DNA of 64,000 bases from positions 806,001 to 870,000 of the forward strand of contig NZ_CP092588.1 in the NCBI RefSeq assembly GCF_023920225.1, given 5' to 3'. The position numbers and the translations under genes were made by a program. Each line of letters opens with the position of its first letter. Position 1 is the first letter of the stretch. The notes below the pieces were generated by a model. The model saw nothing but the letters and a program-made list of their open reading frames with translations, was not told the DNA's origin and searched no databases. Source of the DNA: Vibrio gazogenes (lineage in GTDB: Bacteria; Pseudomonadota; Gammaproteobacteria; Enterobacterales; Vibrionaceae). This document shows positions 61,143 to 64,000 of this stretch, piece by piece.

Positions 61143-62823
61143 GCGACGGGCGGCCTCCGCGATCAATTGAAAATTTTCGGGATACTTTCGGCTCTTCAGA
61201 TTCTTTGCCGTTATCGGGCAAATAGGTGAGCAGATTGGCAACTAATACATTAAAAAAGCTTTGGGGATTCTCAGGATTCTCAGGATCCTCAGGATCCTCA
61301 GGATTCTCAGGATTCTCAGGATTCTCAGGATTCTCAGGATTCTCAGGATCCTCAGAACGATATAACAGATCAGTAACTGCTGAAGGATGAAACTTTACCT
61401 CTCCCTCTCTAGTCGAGAGAAAAGCAGATGTCTCAGTTTCCTTTGAAGGCAAGAAATCGGATGTTAATAGCAATACATTCAGCACAATGGTCTTATTCTG
61501 AGTCACAGTGAATGAAAGATAAACCATCGACCCTCGGCGGTTGATCACAATTTCCCTATCTGAATAAGATAAGGAAAGGTTCGTTTTAGCGACATTTAAG
61601 GGAAAACCAACCTGTAACCGAGCCGGGATCTCTTCTTTCTTTATCCAATCATGATCATGTTCTCCGATGGTCAAACGGGCATAGTGATATGACTGGCCAA
61701 TGATCGCCAGCATTTGATTGGGTTCTATACCCGAGAATTCCAACTGAATCCATTTCGTGGCCGGAGAAAATGCCGGAATCGGCGGTAAGTCCGGATGCTC
61801 AGTCGCAGCATTGGAATCAATAACAGCATCTTCAATCAGTTCTTTGAGTCGTTCCCGTAATGTGTCAACCGATGCTGACGACACCATCTGTTGCTTGAGG
61901 CCTTCAATTGAAAACGAGCCAAAGCCTTTGCGGGAACGAGCGCCCAAACCACCAAACTCCGCCACACAAAGCAGCGCATATAACACTTGTTCACGCTGTT
62001 CCGGTGTCAAATCCGAATCAAGAAAAAGCTGTACACGAAACCTTTTATCTGTCGGAATCATTGGTTTGATACCACCAATATCATACTTTTTGGTTATATT
62101 TTCACGAGTAGGTATAGCGTTGAACTGTCGTTTGAAAGCTTGCCCCATCAGATATTGCACAGGGTCCACATATCGACTACATAACTTTGTATATTCACTT
62201 TTCCATTTTGCCGCTGGAACTTTTCCTTTCTTATCATCACGATAGTCTTTTGCCAACTGTAAATGCCCCTGAGCTTGCTGATTCGGGTCGGCAGGAAAAA
62301 TCTGAATCCGCACCTTAGAGGCTCCGGCGCCTTTTTCCTCTTTATCTCCTGTTCCCCCCCAAATCTGACGTTCTTGTTGATGTAGTTCCTTAAGAGCCTT
62401 AGACTGCTCCGAGGGCGCATCAGCATATAATGCCCGCACATTGGACCATTGCATAGCCCGCCACCAGTATCTCAGTAACCCTTTCAAGCTACTCGCTGGC
62501 GGGAGAATCGGCGGTTCCTTGGTGACTTCTTTTATCAATAGCTCAATTTCACGCTGTATGTTTTCTATTTGATTTTTTAGTGACGTCAACTCCGCTGATT
62601 TTTCGTTGTTATACTGCTTACATATACGAGAGTGCTTTGTTATTTTGATATTTATTTGTTCCCAGAGCTTCGGATAGACTTGTTGCGGTGCTGGCGTTAA
62701 TGCCGGAGAATGAAATCGTATATAACAGGTCATCATCTGTCCGGAGGTATTCTCATTATATTTATCTGCCAACCGATCTTTCAGCTTGTTTTGTAATTCA
62801 CGTTTTTCTTCCGTCGTTGCCAT
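61129..62823 (-). CDS. cmr1: Type III-B CRISPR RAMP protein Cmr1
   Basis: 564 residues, longer than typical Cmr1 (about 300-450). Two RAMP folds: the first with YIRFHSPALTPAP then ILPPASSLKGLLRYWWRAMQW, whose R-x-W-x-R-A stretch is diagnostic; the second with FGGLGARSRKGFGSF as glycine-rich loop. A charged coiled insert lies at about 60-100. Near the C-terminus are ten (N/D)PE repeats coded by a 9-bp tandem array (61265-61354). Start ATG 62823 is 2 bases after the stop of the upstream gene. Confidence 0.93.
   Translation of the reverse strand: MATTEEKRELQNKLKDRLADKYNENTSGQMMTCYIRFHSPALTPAPQQVYPKLWEQINIKITKHSRICKQYNNEKSAELTSLKNQIENIQREIELLIKEVTKEPPILPPASSLKGLLRYWWRAMQWSNVRALYADAPSEQSKALKELHQQERQIWGGTGDKEEKGAGASKVRIQIFPADPNQQAQGHLQLAKDYRDDKKGKVPAAKWKSEYTKLCSRYVDPVQYLMGQAFKRQFNAIPTRENITKKYDIGGIKPMIPTDKRFRVQLFLDSDLTPEQREQVLYALLCVAEFGGLGARSRKGFGSFSIEGLKQQMVSSASVDTLRERLKELIEDAVIDSNAATEHPDLPPIPAFSPATKWIQLEFSGIEPNQMLAIIGQSYHYARLTIGEHDHDWIKKEEIPARLQVGFPLNVAKTNLSLSYSDREIVINRRGSMVYLSFTVTQNKTIVLNVLLLTSDFLPSKETETSAFLSTREGEVKFHPSAVTDLLYRSEDPENPENPENPENPENPEDPEDPENPENPQSFFNVLVANLLTYLPDNGKESEEPKVSRKFSIDRGGRPSHEAK
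61265..61354. repeat. Ten tandem 9-bp units inside cmr1
   Basis: GGATTCTCA (7 copies) and GGATCCTCA (3 copies) in an unbroken array. On the coding strand each unit encodes Asn-Pro-Glu or Asp-Pro-Glu. In-frame and highly uniform, so copy number is probably variable between strains. Confidence 0.95.
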
Positions 62824-62825
62824 CC

Positions 62826-64000
62826 TTATCCCCCCACTTTGGCTAAATCGTAATAGCGTAAATCAAACTGTATCGCCTGATATTGTCCATCAATATACTG
62901 TGCCTTAATATCCGTCGTGGTCGTCATTACACTGGCGACCACGCTGGCAACTTTGTTCCCTGACGTAAAATCAATCACCGTATCCCACGGGGCAACGGGT
63001 TCACTCGCCACAGTCTGGCGGACATCAGCCATACATTGCTCAAACTGGTAAAAATCTGTCCCGTATTCGTCAATGTTAAAATCAGGTTGAAGCACTGCCT
63101 GATCGCAGGGGGCAAAACAAGGATGCACAGAGAGATATTTACGCACCTTATCACTCAACACCGCAACCTTGGTCGTATTGCCATACCCGTCACTGATTTC
63201 TCTAGGATGCTCATTTTGAGCACACACAAATTCATCCGTCACTTGCACCAACGGCTGGTGCTCATCCTTCCGGTAAAACTGTATCCGGGCCTTTTCGATC
63301 CGGTTATACACCAGAAACAACGTAATCAGGTTGATCAGATTCCCCATCTGCCGATTACTGCCTTCAAGGTGAACTTTGTGATGAGAGGATTCATCTCGAT
63401 GATTAGACACGAGGAGTGTAACCGGAGATTGAGACATATCTAAATGCTGTTGCCTGTCCTTTATATCATTCAGTTGCATATGATGTTCTAACGCGACAAA
63501 AAGCATCCGCCACTCTGTTCTTGGCCTGTCACAGCCGAAGTAATCCTGAGCAACATCATAAATACCGATTAATTCACTGAACTTCAACGACTGAGGAAGC
63601 GCTTGTTCTAAAGAGAGGTCTTGCTCTAAAAAAAGCGCAACATATTGACTGATCACCTGTACCAAATCGTAGTCATTAATTTGCAGAGACTTCTCCTCTT
63701 GCATATGCTCCAGTTCTTTCCTATCCCCTGAAAACAAAGGCTTATAGCGTGTTTCCTCTTTCAGCGGATTGAGTAACAATTCACAAGCACGCTGATGATC
63801 AAAACCACCTTGTTGCTTGCTTTCTTGAATCCGCTGAAGATTGGCACTAAACCACCGGAGAATTGCCGTTGCTCCGAGCATAAACTTAACCGCATTGTCA
63901 CCTTTTTTATACTTTTCGAGCAATTTATCACCAAGCATACTCTTCGCGGCCTCGAATGCATCATTTCGAAAACATTTTTCAATCCGGTGTTCAGAGCACG
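62826..64000 (-). CDS. CRISPR-associated protein with C-terminal CARF-like domain (N-terminus beyond window)
   Basis: The frame is open to the right edge, so the visible 391 residues are a C-terminal part; an internal ATG at 63938 is not a convincing start. The first about 190 visible residues are all-helical. The last about 200 look like a CARF Rossmann fold: strand TLLVSNHRDE, helix GSNRQMGNLINLITLFLVYN, strand ARIQFYRKD, then VIDFTSGNKVASVVASVM and IKAQYIDG. The D-x-T-S-G-N-K run is the CARF ligand-loop pattern (D-x-T-G-G-x-K in many members). It is the first visible gene of the Cmr operon, 2 bases before cmr1. The likely role is an effector or regulator that senses cyclic oligoadenylate; the effector domain would be the helical or unseen part. 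Confidence 0.6.
   Translation of the reverse strand, partial: CSEHRIEKCFRNDAFEAAKSMLGDKLLEKYKKGDNAVKFMLGATAILRWFSANLQRIQESKQQGGFDHQRACELLLNPLKEETRYKPLFSGDRKELEHMQEEKSLQINDYDLVQVISQYVALFLEQDLSLEQALPQSLKFSELIGIYDVAQDYFGCDRPRTEWRMLFVALEHHMQLNDIKDRQQHLDMSQSPVTLLVSNHRDESSHHKVHLEGSNRQMGNLINLITLFLVYNRIEKARIQFYRKDEHQPLVQVTDEFVCAQNEHPREISDGYGNTTKVAVLSDKVRKYLSVHPCFAPCDQAVLQPDFNIDEYGTDFYQFEQCMADVRQTVASEPVAPWDTVIDFTSGNKVASVVASVMTTTTDIKAQYIDGQYQAIQFDLRYYDLAKVGG

Overview
The window looks like part of a Vibrio chromosome, probably the secondary replicon. This rests on the combination of tesA/ybbA, fabV, creA, cutA, a trypsin-like protease with a GlyGly-CTERM tail, a glycine-cleavage cluster (gcvT, XRE-cupin regulator, gcvH, gcvP), Vibrio-type integron attC sites, sbcDC, a PAAR-linked toxin and a type III-B CRISPR operon. 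Species assignment is not possible from reading alone.

Layout. (1) 1-6.2 kb: housekeeping and signalling genes (ybbP/ybbA diverging from tesA, fabV, a GAF-EAL phosphodiesterase, a J-domain protein, cutA). (2) 6.4-26.7 kb: a complete beta-glucan/cellodextrin utilisation locus. It holds a LamB-like porin, a surface lipoprotein, a GH16 lichenase-like enzyme, a GH9 lipoprotein cellulase, two LacI regulators, a GH116 enzyme, a GH94 phosphorylase, and a MalEFGK-type importer with a GH1 beta-glucosidase. The logic is extracellular cutting, porin entry, ABC import of oligosaccharides, then cytoplasmic hydrolysis (GH1, GH116) and phosphorolysis (GH94). A CRP-like site lies before the main operon, which begins with its own LacI gene. 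(3) 26.8-34.9 kb: chemoreceptor, ackA, creA, PAS-EAL protein, serine protease. (4) 35-40.7 kb: the gcv cluster, with an identical 15-bp candidate operator on both sides of the regulator gene.

(5) 41-46.3 kb: a small integron cassette cluster with no integrase in the window. It has five cassette ORFs (one SLATT-like, one ClbS/DfsB-like, one with a possible PD-(D/E)xK motif), several attC-type sites, two copies of an 80-bp palindromic repeat, a dead REP-associated transposase, and an IS110-family element inserted exactly into an attC site. The 5' non-coding end of that IS can fold like a bridge RNA, and a loop in it contains the attC target string TAACAAG. (6) 46.7-53.2 kb: sbcD-sbcC, then a PAAR/toxin-44/immunity module flanked by two about 166-bp direct copies of the sbcC 3' end, which marks a recent insertion. 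(7) 53.3-55.3 kb: two GNAT genes, a small unknown gene and a decayed gene.

(8) 55.3-64 kb: a tightly coupled type III-B (Cmr) operon on the minus strand, transcribed from the right edge: a truncated CARF-like gene, cmr1, cas10/cmr2, cmr3, cmr4, cmr5, cmr6. Cas10 carries GGED instead of GGDD and has no clear HD nuclease motif. The first gene appears to end in a CARF-type Rossmann domain, the reverse of the usual CARF-effector order; its N-terminus lies beyond the window. No CRISPR array or adaptation genes are visible here.
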